A stretch of 48,722 bases of DNA from Tubiluchus corallicola (taxonomy: Eukaryota > Priapulida > Priapulimorpha > Priapulimorphida > Tubiluchidae): NCBI GenBank assembly GCA_030141605.1, contig JAQGDQ010000826.1:42501-91222 (forward strand), given 5' to 3'. This document shows, in pieces, positions 1 through 12,634 of the stretch. The notes below the pieces were generated by a model. That model saw nothing but the letters and a program-made list of their open reading frames with translations, was not told the DNA's origin and did not search any database. The stretch's first letter is position 1. Each line of letters starts with the position of its first letter. Made by a program: the position numbers and the translations under genes.

Positions 1-374
1 AAATATTCGCACCAATTGGTAAAATGTTACTGAGTCACCTTCCCAGTGTGCACCACTGACTCACCAAAAAATAGATTATTAATCTATTTGACAATATAAA
101 GTAATTTATACATGTAGTTAGAGTTAGTGACGTGTGCGCTGCCAATGCCCTGATTATTTTTTCAAACTTTTGCAATGTTATCTAAACTTGTTTCAAATAA
201 CTTACCGTTAAAATGGCTGTGCCTAACGGTCACAGGAGTTTAAACTTTCAAATTTTATACAGCGCTGCAACTAACACAACCTCCATGCACTATAAGGCAG
301 TACGTAGGTGATACAAAGTTTCAAGACAAATTTTTTTTAGTTTTATGTAAATAAAGAGCTTTCTTGTCCTTTAA
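1..374 (+). repeat. Dispersed repeat, TTAA-ending family, copy 1 (cut by window start)
   Basis: It aligns along its length with 44066-44408 and over its last part with 19993-20127, all in the same orientation, with moderate divergence. It ends CTTTCTTGTCCT followed by TTAA at 371-374. That end matches the terminal inverted repeat of the MITE at 27810-28270, so this is probably the same TTAA-targeting (Kolobok-like) superfamily. No open frame is visible. Confidence 0.6.
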
Positions 375-1284
375 CTAATAGGTAGTAAGTGATTCATTCA
401 CATCTGCAATGGCCATCATAAAATCTGCATTATCAGTTATCAAAATTCATTTATCATACAATGCTACTAATACAACATTGAGAAAATCTATTACATTCAA
501 TTTAATGATCACCTGGATGGTGGATTGTTTCCACCACAAAATCGTCCAATGGATGGCGATGAATACGATCCGCCATTTAAGAATTCCAGGTAAGCGACGC
601 TACAGTTTCCTGACTGCGTAACATCAAAGTCTTGTACACTGATCTGAAAAAAAATATGAAAAGATTCTTCAAAGAACAATCAGTAATATTTACACTGATA
701 GTACTAGCTTGTCTAGTGAATAAAGTGCGAATTTCAAGAAGCACATTGCAAATGAATTAGAACAAGTTGTTAAAGTCGTTTTTGAAGTTGTTGTTCAGTC
801 ACTTTGTTATGATTGAGTTTAGACACAGAGAAGTATGAATAGGAACCAAAAATCTATAATAAATATTTGCACTGCACACAATAGAAAAGTGTTTATTGAA
901 CTACAGAAACACGAGTAGCAAAACTGAACATTGAGCAAAAACTAGAAAGCAAAAACAGTCAGTAAAACCTGTTTCACAGCCAGTAGACAGATATAGAACT
1001 TGACTTATGCAGAGTTGCACAGGCTTCACAACAACCATTAATTTTAGATAGGGAGAGGACCAGTGTGTATGTAGTCACTGGACCATACAATTATACTGAA
1101 AGTAAGTCAGCTGGTAGAATGTAACAGCATTAGCACATAGATGGCAGCACCTAATTACAATGTAAAATTCCAACTTCCACGCAAGTGTTCGAAAGATTTT
1201 TAACGGGTTCTAGGATTGGTCAAATAAAGAACGCTTTGTAGCAAATTAAAAAGTGATCTCTTTGTTAACAATCGTGTAGAGAGA
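375..1284. other. Unassigned AT-rich DNA left of the LINE remnant
   Basis: No repeat partner or CUB exon is visible here. The only suggestive piece is a plus-strand stretch at about 511-591 that reads DGGLFPPQNRPMDGDEYDPP and ends at a donor-like GTAAGC, but its acceptor is weak. Confidence 0.3.
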
Positions 1285-1490
1285 AGTCGGAGTTTGGAGC
1301 TGTGTATACGGCTGGCAAGTTTGAAGATGCTAAACACTATATCTTAGAATGTAATAGATATGACAACATTAGGCATATTATATTGAATTCAATCATTCAA
1401 GGTCACCAGTCTTTGGTAGATTTGCTATTAAACAGGAATGACAGCCTTGCTGAAGATGAAAATGTAGATATATTGACAAATGTATGATTA
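1285..1490 (+). pseudogene. LINE reverse-transcriptase C-terminal remnant
   Basis: The plus-strand frame reads YTAGKFEDAKHYILECNRYD, then NIRHIILNSIIQG and ends at a stop at 1485-1487. The EDAxHYxLECxRY pattern is the zinc-ribbon-like tail found after the RT domain of many non-LTR retrotransposons. The upstream Cys pair has decayed (VYTAG) and the RT core is absent, so it is a 5'-truncated, dead copy. Confidence 0.5.
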
Positions 1491-1506
1491 TTTGCTTGGG
1501 AAGGTT

Positions 1507-1781
1507 TATAATAATAATAATAATAATCTTTATTTAAAGTCGGCTTTTGGGTCAACAATTAACATTAGCTCAAAGAGCTATTATCGCCGACTGTAAATAA
1601 CAACCTACAACTACATAACAGAGACTATTATTACCCCACTTTTACCCTAAATACCACGCGTTAGGCAGGGCAACAGCAGGTACCATTTTTAAAGTCTTTG
1701 GTATGACCCGGCCGCTGGTTCGAACTCACGACCTAACAGACGGAAAGCAGACGCATTACCAGCAGACTAAACCGTCTGGTT
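1507..1781 (-). mobile_element. tRNA-derived SINE, minus orientation
   Basis: Read on the minus strand it starts AACCAGACGGTTTAGTCTG, has an A-box-like segment (TAGTCTGCTGG), a B box (GTGAGTTCGAACC), a unique body and an (ATT)n tail. A second copy lies at 42402-42675. This copy keeps the full tRNA-like spacing between boxes A and B; the other has lost about ten bases there. Such elements are transcribed by RNA polymerase III and moved by a LINE. Confidence 0.85.
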
Positions 1782-2229
1782 AAATAAGGTAATTGAAATT
1801 TATAGAACGAAGATGGAGGTTTAGTGATGATTGAGGTTCTAAATATTGTACATAAATGCACCATAACTCTAAATGCGCTAACTATGAGTATTAAAATTTA
1901 AGTAGTTTACCAAAGACTTATACTAACTTTGTGAACTGAGACAAGCATTATTACTGTAATTACACTATTACTTTTTGATGCTTCGTCAATAGTCCAGACA
2001 ACTTTAAATAAGCTTGCCTGCTATTTCATGGACTATAATATATGTAGAATGTTGTTGTAAAAAAATAGTTATTAAAAGCAAGTAGTAAACTCCCGTAGTA
2101 AACTTTTTTAAAGACTAACGCCGTAAATCGCAAATGCGTGATTGCTCTGGCAACAGCTTCTGAATAATAGTTTGTTCAGATTAGTAAGTAGTGAAGATTG
2201 AAAAACAAATCTATATTTCGTTCACTTAC

Positions 2230-2351
2230 GTCAATCACGCTACCTTCGTTGACTTCTATCAGCCAGGCACAGAACGAATTGCGGTTGTAGTTATTCGGAT
2301 AGTTTGGTGAAGTAACGGTGCCGTATACTCCGGTTAATAATCCTCCACATG
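2230..2351 (-). CDS. CUB exon 20 (domain J, first third; gene continues off the left end)
   Basis: Acceptor GATTCATTTGCAG, donor GTAAGT. The frame reads TCGGLLTGVYGTVTSPNYP, then NSFCAWLIEVNEGSVID. C1 and C2 are present. It ends in phase 0 after 122 bases, like the short first exon of domain A. No matching CUB middle exon was found between 1 and 2229, so the next exon probably lies outside the window. Confidence 0.9.
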
Positions 2352-5300
2352 CTGCAAATGAATCATAAACATTGCATAGCACTCATTGTAGATTAACTGT
2401 ACAGCACTACACATTGTAGATTAACTGTACAGCAACACAAATTGTAGATTAACTGTACAGCAGCACACATTGTAGATTAACTGTACAGCAGCACACATTG
2501 TAGATTAACTGTAAAGCAGCACACATTGTAGATTAACTGTACAGCAACACAAATTGTAGATTAACTGTACAGCACTACACATTGTAGATTAACTGTACAG
2601 CAACACAAATTGTAGATTAACTGTACAGCAGCACACATTGTAGATTAACTGTACAGCAGCATACATTGTAGATTAACTGTACAGCAGTACATACTGTAGA
2701 TTAACTGTACAGTAGCACACACTGTAGATTAACTGTACAACAGTACACATTATAGATTAACTGTACAGCAGCACACATTGTAGATTAACTGTACAGGAGC
2801 ACACATTGTAGATTAACTGTACAGCAGCACACACTGTAGATTAACTGTACAACAGTACACATTGTAGATTAACTGTACAGTTGTACAGCAGCACACATTG
2901 TAGATTAACTGTACAGGAGCACACACTGTAGATTAACTGTACAACAGTACACATTGTAGATTAACTGTACAGCAGCACACATTGTAGATTAACTGTACAG
3001 CAGCACACATTGTAGATTAACTGTACAGGAGCACACACTGTAGATTAACTGTATAACAGTACACATTGTAGATTAACTGTACAGCAGCACACATTGTAGA
3101 TTAACTGTACAGCAGCACACATTGTAGATTAACTGTACAGCAGCACACATTAGATTAACTATATTTTACAACATGTTTGTAATACATATCAATACAGCTC
3201 TGGTTCTGCAAAGCAGTGACTTTCTAGAAAATACTACAGATACAGACAGAAAAAGCTACAGTTACGCAATGAAAAATGAGACCTAATGTCTATAAATAGA
3301 CATGGAAAATATGAAGTCACACATTTATTATTGAAATATTGCCTCCCAAACGTTACGTAACATTTTCATACATAAACAGTAACATGAAAGCAGAAGTAAT
3401 AACAACTCTTGGAAAAATGGTAAAAGCAAAAAATATTGAAAACACTCGGAACTGAAGACCTATTGCTATCAGAAGATAACTGCTAAGTCCAAGTCATTTT
3501 TTATTAAACGCACTTAAAAACATTTATACTTAAAACAACACAACTTTATTAAAACTTTCACATAGTTAAAAATCAACACCAAACATTTTGGCTGACTGCT
3601 GCTGTCATCATCAGTAGTAAATTTCACAAACATATAACCAGTTTATATAGGCAGAGCTTGTTGTGCACTAATTAAGTAGGCTTTTGTAAATACATAATTA
3701 GTGCATAAGTTACTGTATCAATTTCTTTACTGGTCTGCTTATTCAGTACCTATTTGGATTCTGCTAACTACTTAATTAGTGCATAATAGGCACTGCTTGT
3801 ATGTCTGTAAAATTTACCACTGATAGCGACAGAAGTAGTATGTCGAAACGTTTGTATGTCTGTAAAATTTACCACTGATAATGACAGAAGTAGTATGTCG
3901 AAACGTTTGTATGTCTGTAAAATTTACCACTGATAATGACAGAAGTAGTATGTCGAAACGTTTGTATGTCTGTAAAATTTACCGCTGATAATGACAGAAG
4001 TAGTATGTCGAAACGTTTGTATGTCTGTAAAATTTACCACTGATAGCGACAGAAGTAGTATGTTAACCATGTAAAAGTTTTATTAAAGTTGTGTTATTTT
4101 AACTATAAATGTTCAAATACTCACTGGTAAATGCAAATTCAGCTCTGAATCCTCTGTGAACAATGCTGGCATCACTAGAGAATCTGATATAGACTTGCGG
4201 ATAGGGTATAACTATCGGCTGAGATGCCGTGTCGTTTGAACAATACCTTCCGATGAGATCGCCCGAATAATCACCGCCTGAAAGATACGGCTCTTTGTAA
4301 GTGTTAATAATCAAAAAGTCAATAAGCAATGGTCCAACACCCAACGTTACTCTCTGTAACGTCCATTTCATCTTCCCACATAAATGGACTCATGCAGTGG
4401 GTTGCGTCATGTGAGTGTGGTGTTTGTTCAGTTGGTCTGTCAGTTGGTTGGTCATCCCAGTTGCAGAGTTTGGAAAGAAAACACAGACTCTACTCATTTT
4501 TGGCCCTTCTATGCTGTGCATATCATTATGTATTCTACCTTTTGTTCAAATGTGGAAGTAAAATAACATTAGCATTAAAAAGATTGTTTCTACAGCCTAT
4601 GAATGATAATAGCCATTAGCCAAGGTTAGTAAGTACTGCGGGAGGGCCAGTTTAATCGCTTGTAATGATAGCTGTAGGAAGCCAGCATATACCTATGTCT
4701 ACTACTACTCTCGCAGGTATCAAAAAGAGGTCAGCAACTTTACTCCAGGTACGGCACGTAGACTGATATGACGTGCAAGTGGTATTGTCCACGTAGTCAG
4801 TTATGTCGTATGGTGACTTTGTCCATGAGGTCGGAAACTATTGGACAACTGAGTGGGCAGATGTTTTTGGTGGTAGCGATTTCCACAAAGTTTGGTGACA
4901 ATTAAGACTTTGTCTCATTGCTGTGTTCGTATTGTTGGGAAGTGCTATTGGAGTACCGCAAACCGTTAGAGGCAGATCCATGTTTGAGGTGACGAGGCAC
5001 CCCCAGTACGGTAACAACCCAGAGACTGTAAGTTGCACAATTTAGTATTTGCTTACCTGATGTTAGCAGTTGCGTGGAAGCTGAACTTAACCTCCTTGCT
5101 GTTCAAGAAATTGGTAGTGATACTAAAAGACACTGAGCTGCAACCTCATCATAGAGGCGCCCTACGTTAAACTTAGTAGTACAACACAACCTCCGTGGTG
5201 TATTTTCTAAGTGAGATAATGCCGGTTAATCACCATAGCGCTAGCGAGGACTACATCATTTGGGGTGGCATGTAGTTAGACAAATAGGTACCCCTTTTAG

Positions 5301-8300
5301 TTAGGTTCAGCTGTTGGGCATTATTTGCCAATTTATTTGTTTGTTTATCGACTTGATAGTGTAAGTCTACTGTAAGTAGATACTGTAATATTTAGCACAT
5401 TCAAACGTAGTTAAATTAGTGCTTGACTAATGATAGTGTTTTTTTATACATTTTTTGTTTGTTTGCCTAATAATTATTCCTACAATATTTATGCAATTGA
5501 TTGTTTGTGCATTAGTTGCCTACACATCGTCGTTTGCATTATCACAGTGAGTACAACAGATTATTCCAAGCAAAGTAAACTGCACATCCCACACCCGAAC
5601 CACTCTGCTCAATAGACAGGCCCCCCGTAGACTGCCTATAAGCTCGCCACTGTCTGGAGCTAACGGGTAGATGATTGGTCGCCCCTTTAGCTCGGTCAGG
5701 CCAGTCAAATTGTTACCCAGCGACTACCTTCGATCAAACAAACTACCCCCAGACGTCAGATCGTTACACTCTCAAACTTTCATTGTTTCCCCTTCTATAA
5801 CAAATTAGCTACCAGACTCACTTCTAATCTGACAGTAAGTCATTACATAGTACATTAAAATTGTCAGCATTTATTAATGTTGATACCCAAACCACCATTG
5901 TTGCCAAAAGAGGAAGCGCGAAAAGCATAAAAAAACCTTAATGGCAAATTCAAGCTGTGACTATGCCAAAAGCATAAAAAAACTTGCGACAAATTCAAGC
6001 TGTGACTATGCCAAAAGCATAAAAAACTTTAACGACAAATTCAAGCTGTGACTATGCCAAAAGCATAAAAAAACTTTAACGACAAATTCAAGCTGTGACT
6101 ATGCCAAAAGCATAAAAAAACTTTAACGACAAATTCAAGCTGTGACTATGCCAAAAGCATAAAAAAACTTTAACGAGAAATTCAAGCTGTGACTATGCCA
6201 ACAGCATAAAAAAATTTTAACGACAAATTCAAGCTGTGACTATGCCAAAAGCATAAAAAAACTTTAACGACAAATTCAAGCTGTGACTATGCCAAAAGCA
6301 TAAAAAAACTTTAGCGACAAATTCAAGCTGTGACTATGCCAAAAGCATAAAAAAACTTTAACGACAAATTCAAGCTGTGACTATGCCAACAGCATAAAAA
6401 AATTTTAACGACAAATTCAAGCTGTGACTATGCCAAAAGCATAAAAAAACTTTAACGACAAATTCAAGCTGTGACTATGCCAAAAGCATAAAAAAACTTT
6501 AACGACAAATTCAAGTTGTGACTATGCCAACAGCATAAAAAACTTTAGCGACAAATTCAAGCTGCGACTATATCAAAAGCATAAAAAAACTTTAACGACA
6601 AATTCAAGCTGTGACTTTAGAATTACATTGAATTTTGCCTGCCTAGAAAATTTACAAAGTGTTTAACACTATAAAGCTGCTAACAATCAAAAAAGGATAG
6701 AAAAATGAGAGAGGAAATTGTGTCTTAGTCAGCTACCTCTAATCAATGAAACAACTAAAAAGCCATTGAAAATGAATGAATAAAATGGTGCTTAGAAAAT
6801 GTAGTACAATTAAATACGTAAAATGGTGGCAAAAACAACAAATCTAATTATAATGACATCATTAGAGATTGAGCTAATTAAAATCAAAATGAGAGCAAAG
6901 ATACGATGGATTACAGGAAAACTTAGTTGGGAAAAGATTATAAAGGAACCATTCTGATTTTGAAATTTTATAATCTTCTCCTAACTTTCCTGTAATCACT
7001 AATTTTCCATTCTTATTTTGGTTAGCTCCACCTAGTGGCAAAAATTGAGATATTTCCATATTGATACCAGCTTCCTCTCATTGACCAAAAACTGACTTCT
7101 GTAATGACCTTATTACACAGATTATAGATTTTTAATGACAAAGCCTTAGTTACCAATTCGTAGCTCGACATAATCCCACAAGCAAGTATCGTGGTCTTCC
7201 AGGGACATATCCGTAAAAGCAACCTCAATGGACGAACTTTCTCTATTGTCGTTGCTAATTACCCAGACGCATTCTAGATTGTTAGTGTAGTTAGAGGAAC
7301 CCCATCCAGGTGACGTAAACACTCCCGGGGCATCGTGCATCGAAAGTCGCCCTCCACATACTAAAAACAGTAAATAGTGCTTTAATCACGTACTGCTAAA
7401 AGTGAAGTACTACAATGTTATTATTTCAATTTAATTTTGGACTGGTAAACAAATCAGGTAAACAAGTTATTCTCTCTTCTGAAGTGTTTGACAAAATTGG
7501 TGAAAATGGTTCTTTTTCAAACCTGGGTTCCAAATGTCATTTCTGTTAGTTTACGACTCTACACTACAATTGGACCAAATCTACAATACAACCATGTAAC
7601 AACAGCACAATACTGCACTATTACTACAATACACTACAATACTGCACTATTACTACAATACACTGCAATACTGCACTATTACTACAATACACTACAATAC
7701 ACTACAATTACAATACACTACAATACAATACTACTACAATACACTACAATACAATACTACTACAATACACTACAATACGATACTATTACAATATACTACA
7801 ATACAATACTACTACAATACACTACAATACACTACAATACACTACAATACACTACAATACAATACTATTACAATACGCTGCAATACAATACTACTACAAT
7901 ACACTACAATACAATACTACTACAATACACTACAATACGATACTATTACAATATACTACAATACAATACTACTACAATACACTACAATACAATACACTAC
8001 AATACAATACTATTACAATGCACTACAATACAATACTACTACAATACAATACTACTACAATACAATACTACTACAATACACTACAATACAATACTACTAC
8101 AATACACTACAATACAATACTACTACAATACACTACAATACAATACTACTACAATTCACTACAATACAATACTACTACCATACACTACAATACAATACTA
8201 CTACAATACACTACAACACAATACCACTACAATACACTACAATACAATACTGCTAAAATACACTACAATACAATACTACTACAATACGACCGTCTACGGC

Positions 8301-11300
8301 CATATCACGTTGAAAACACTGGTTCTCATCTGATCAACGAAGTTAAGCAACGTAGAGCCTAGTTAGTACTTGGATGGGTGACCGCCTAGGAATACCAGGT
8401 GCTGTAGGCTTGCGGGATGCCCACACTGTATCTCGACACCAGGCGGAGGAGCTGCACAAGCAGCCAACGACTAGAGGGCGGAGGAGGTCAAGTGACCCAA
8501 CGGCCATGTGTAGAGGAGTAAACCTTCCAAATCAGGAGTGGAGCCCCGAAGGCGGACCAGTGCAGCATGCTCACTGACTCTGGCAGCTCCTGCAGCCAAC
8601 CCGGTGCCAAACATATTGCTCTGCTTTCCTTTGGACTACACCAGGGAGGAAGAGAGGGGGTTCCTGTTGTCTGGGCAACTCAGGATCTCCAAACACCTTG
8701 CCCAGGAGTGCGCCCTGGAGACGTTCAAGGATCGGACTGCTCAGCCACAGTCGACGCTGCAGCTCCATCATTGTGATCAATAACTGATTCTCTTGGCGCA
8801 CACTCCATTGTCTTCCGAAACAGAAGGATGCCAACAACAACAATACGACCGAAAACGGCAGTACTACACAAACAACTCGGCCTTGTCTTACCTCTAGGTT
8901 GAAGAGATGTATAACTTGCACTGAATCCCGCACCACTGATAGAACCGTCAGATGTGAACTGCACCAGCATCGTATTGCCACTTGATTCCACGGGATCCGG
9001 GATAGCAGCACCACAGTAGCGGCCCAACCGAGGAGAAATGTCCAAAATGCCATTGAACACCTAGAATGTAACAAAGAGAATAGATAAATATGAATGAAAC
9101 ACATCAGTACAAAAGAATGTTAATACTAATTATACTTCCAGAAACTACAATTTTAATTTATGAGACGGTAAAGAAGTAAACAGAGTGTTGAAGGAGCTGG
9201 TTCAGAATCACAAAATTCTTACTAAAGGAATATACCTGCAGTACATAACTTGTAAGACTAATAAGCAAGCTAGCAAGTTTTTTTTTCTTTTTTCTCCTCA
9301 TCTCCTAAGTAATTGTTGCTCTTTCTTATACTTACTTTTTCTCTTAAATTTTTCTATATTACACTTTTTTGATACTTATTTTATCTCTCCATACTCTCAG
9401 TTTTTTAACTTTACTCACTAACCTTGGTCAAATCCACTTGTTAATAAAACCCCATTTGAAACTACTACATATAATAATCCTAATTACTGAATAATTGTAT
9501 TGTTTTGTTTAGATTTAGGAATCTAACTTTATTATTTTTTGTTTTCAGTTCTTTTTTGATAATTGTATCATTTATACTGTTTTTATTATTATTTTTTTCT
9601 TATTTGTTTTTTGTTTTTGTTAGCTGCAGCATCACTATTTAATTTTAATATACTAATCTTTTTACAAGAAAGGGCAGGAGACTAGATGACCCTATGGTCC
9701 TTCCCTGCCCTGCTCCATGATTATAATTACTTAATATTTAAAAAACTTTTGATGTTAAACTAATTGTAGAAAATAAATGTTCTATGTATGTGTTCTAAAC
9801 CAATGAGTCAAACTTAATTTGTACATAGCTATACGATAAATATTAACATGAAAGCTGTATGTAAAATTTTTATGGTGTACATGTATCTGCAAGTTGTAAA
9901 TTGAAACAAAATGTTAAAAGTTAAAAATTATTTTTTCCTGCCATGAATTTTATTATATCGTGAGAATTCGGCAGATTTAAATTAACAGTAGATCACAAAA
10001 AATGTTTAACTTCAAAATAAAGTTCCAAAGTTTTAATTACACAAGCTAAGGTCGGAGCGAGAAAACAACTGTTTGAGCCAAAGTCCAGTCACACCTCAAA
10101 ACTGGCCCAAACATGTTCCTAGTTCTGACAGGTATCAGTCCATCAATCAAATATGTGAAAAAGTAGGACCAATTATACTAATTATTGTGCAAATACATTA
10201 ATATGACTACACACTTGTGGACTTCAATCAAGTTCACAATATTGTCTCAGATGGCAGCACATGCAAACCTATAATAATGCTTATAAAAATGTATGACAAC
10301 TCATTTAGAAAAAACAATTTAAATACTAAAAAACTGCTAGGCCAGGGGTGTGCAAATTATCTGACTAGCCGGGCCACATTAAACTTTCCCGCAATTCCTG
10401 CGGGCCACAGGCACTTCAATCAAGGAGCCAAGTACAGTAGGGCCTAATAAAGATTTTTTTGCATCCGACCTGTGTACATCATTACTACTACACTCAAGAA
10501 ACTATTTTAGAAGTTATTAAAATTTATATTACAAACCATATATTTCTACTTTCAGGACAGATAGTGGTAATTTCATTACAATGTATATTAGTGATGTGTA
10601 TCACACAGTCTGTGCAGTACAGTGTTATTAAGCTACAACCATCTTGTAAGGGTTAATGGCATCCGATCTAGTAGAAAAAACTACCCGCGCTATCTTTGGG
10701 ATCGTGGCATGGACTTCAGCTGGATACACTCAATTAATCACCCGGGCCGCACTTTCATTAGGTTGACAAATCTCTTCGCGGGCCGCACAAATTCTCACAG
10801 CGGGCCGCAATTTGCACACCCCTGTGCTAGGTTAAAGTTGTGTAAATGACTTCACTACCTGTTCAATAATGATGACAAACTAATTAGTGCTTATTTCAAA
10901 ACACAATGTATTAATTTATTTACTGACCTCAACTTTATCGTAGTAACAGGAGTTCCTAACTGAAGCTTCCAAATCAAAGGCAGTGAAGGTTAAGGTCACG
11001 CGACGGTAATCTGCCACGGTGATGTACCATCTGCACACTCGAGCGTGCGCATACAGACCCGGAAAGTTAGGTGATGAGAATGTTCCAGCAGGCGTTTCCA
11101 AGTATCCGCCACATTCTGTAGATAAATGAGTCTACAATTACAGTAAAGTTATCGATAAATTTTGAAAAAATACAGCAGGCCTTACCTCTTCAACAGAGTA
11201 ATAAATGAGGCCAGTTTGAAAAAATACAGCAGGCCTTCCCTTTTCAACAGAGTAATAAATGAAGCCACAGTTTGAAAAAGTACAGCAGGCCTTCCCTTTT

Positions 11301-12603
11301 CAACAGAGTAATAAACGAAGCCACAGTTTGAAAAAGTACAGCAGGCCTTCCCTCTTAAACAGAGTAATAAACGAAGCCACAGTTTGAAAAAGTACAGCAG
11401 GCCTTCCCTCTTAAACAGAGTAATAAACGAAGCCACAGTTTGAAAAAGTACAGCAGGCCTTCCCTCTTAAACAGAGTAATAAATGAAGCCACAGTTTGAA
11501 AAAGTACAGCAGGCCTTCCCTCTTCAACAGAGTAATAAATGAGGCCACAGTTTGAAAAAGTACAGAGGGCCTTCCCTCTTCAACAGAGTAATAAATGAAG
11601 CCACAGTTTGAAAAAGTACAACAGGCCTTCCCTCTTCAACAGAGTAATAAATGAAGCCACAGTTTGAAAAAGTACAGCAGGCCTTCTCTCTTCAACTGTG
11701 TAGTAAATGAAGCCATAGTTTGAAAAAGTACAGCAGGCCTTCCCTCTTAAACAGAGTAATAAATGAAGCCATAGTTTGAAAGAGTACAGCAGGCCTTCTC
11801 TCTTCAACTGTGTAGTAAATGAAGATTGGTATCAGCAAGACGTGATTGAAAAAATCAATAAAGACTTGGCTCACACAAATGAAAAGTTTAGAGCTTCGTT
11901 GAATGTGTTTATGTGATTTTTGCTAAAACAAAAAAGTAACATCTTCCTGCTTTCTACCAAGAAACTGTCCTATGATGAGATCACGATTAAATTATGAGGA
12001 CTCAGAATATAAGCTTCTTTAAATAGATTTTTTATAGACATATAAATGACTTATCGAACTGAAACAACAAACTGTTGATGCATTAAGCTGACTTAGACAC
12101 AGTAATTCTTGTAACCTAGCCACTCGGGGGGGGGGGGGGCAAGCCAGCCCAACTCTGTGCCGGTCCCAAGCCCGGATAAATAGGGAGGGTTAGGGTCAGG
12201 AAGGGCATCCGCCTGTAAAAACTGCGCCAAAACCTTCTATGAATGAGTCGGTGAGACTTAAAGGTAAAGTCCACAAAGAAGTGGTCAGACCCGCTCTAAT
12301 CTATGGGCTGGAAGCAGCTTCTCTAAAGAAGACCGCAGAGAAGAAAATGGGTGTGGTGGAGATGAGGATGTTGAGATGGATGGTGGGAATAACAAGAAGA
12401 GATAAAATTAGAAATAATAATATCAGAGGAACAGTAAAAGTAGTGGAAGCCTCGCAAGATTGCGATGGTATGGACACCTGAAAAGAAGAGTCGGTGAAGA
12501 TCATGTGGGAAGGGAAGACATAAATGAAGAGATGGTCAACAACAGGAATGCGTGGAGAAGACTCATTAACAATGGCGACCCCGAATAGGGAAAAGCTGAG
12601 AAG

Positions 12604-12634
<31 letters not shown>

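Noticed and set aside
2384-3160. CRISPR-like regular repeats
   Set aside because: Contiguous minisatellite units with no unique spacers, in an animal genome. The same holds for the other arrays.
7488-8362. 281-codon Tyr/Thr-rich frame
   Set aside because: Made of the ACTACAATAC satellite and running into the 5S-like sequence; no plausible protein.
8292-8411. A functional 5S rRNA gene
   Set aside because: The TSD and the second copy with the same body point to a SINE, although transcription is possible.
8571-9104. 177-codon minus-strand frame over exon 17
   Set aside because: A shadow of exon 17 and the SINE in the wrong frame; the CUB motifs are in the frame used for exon 17.
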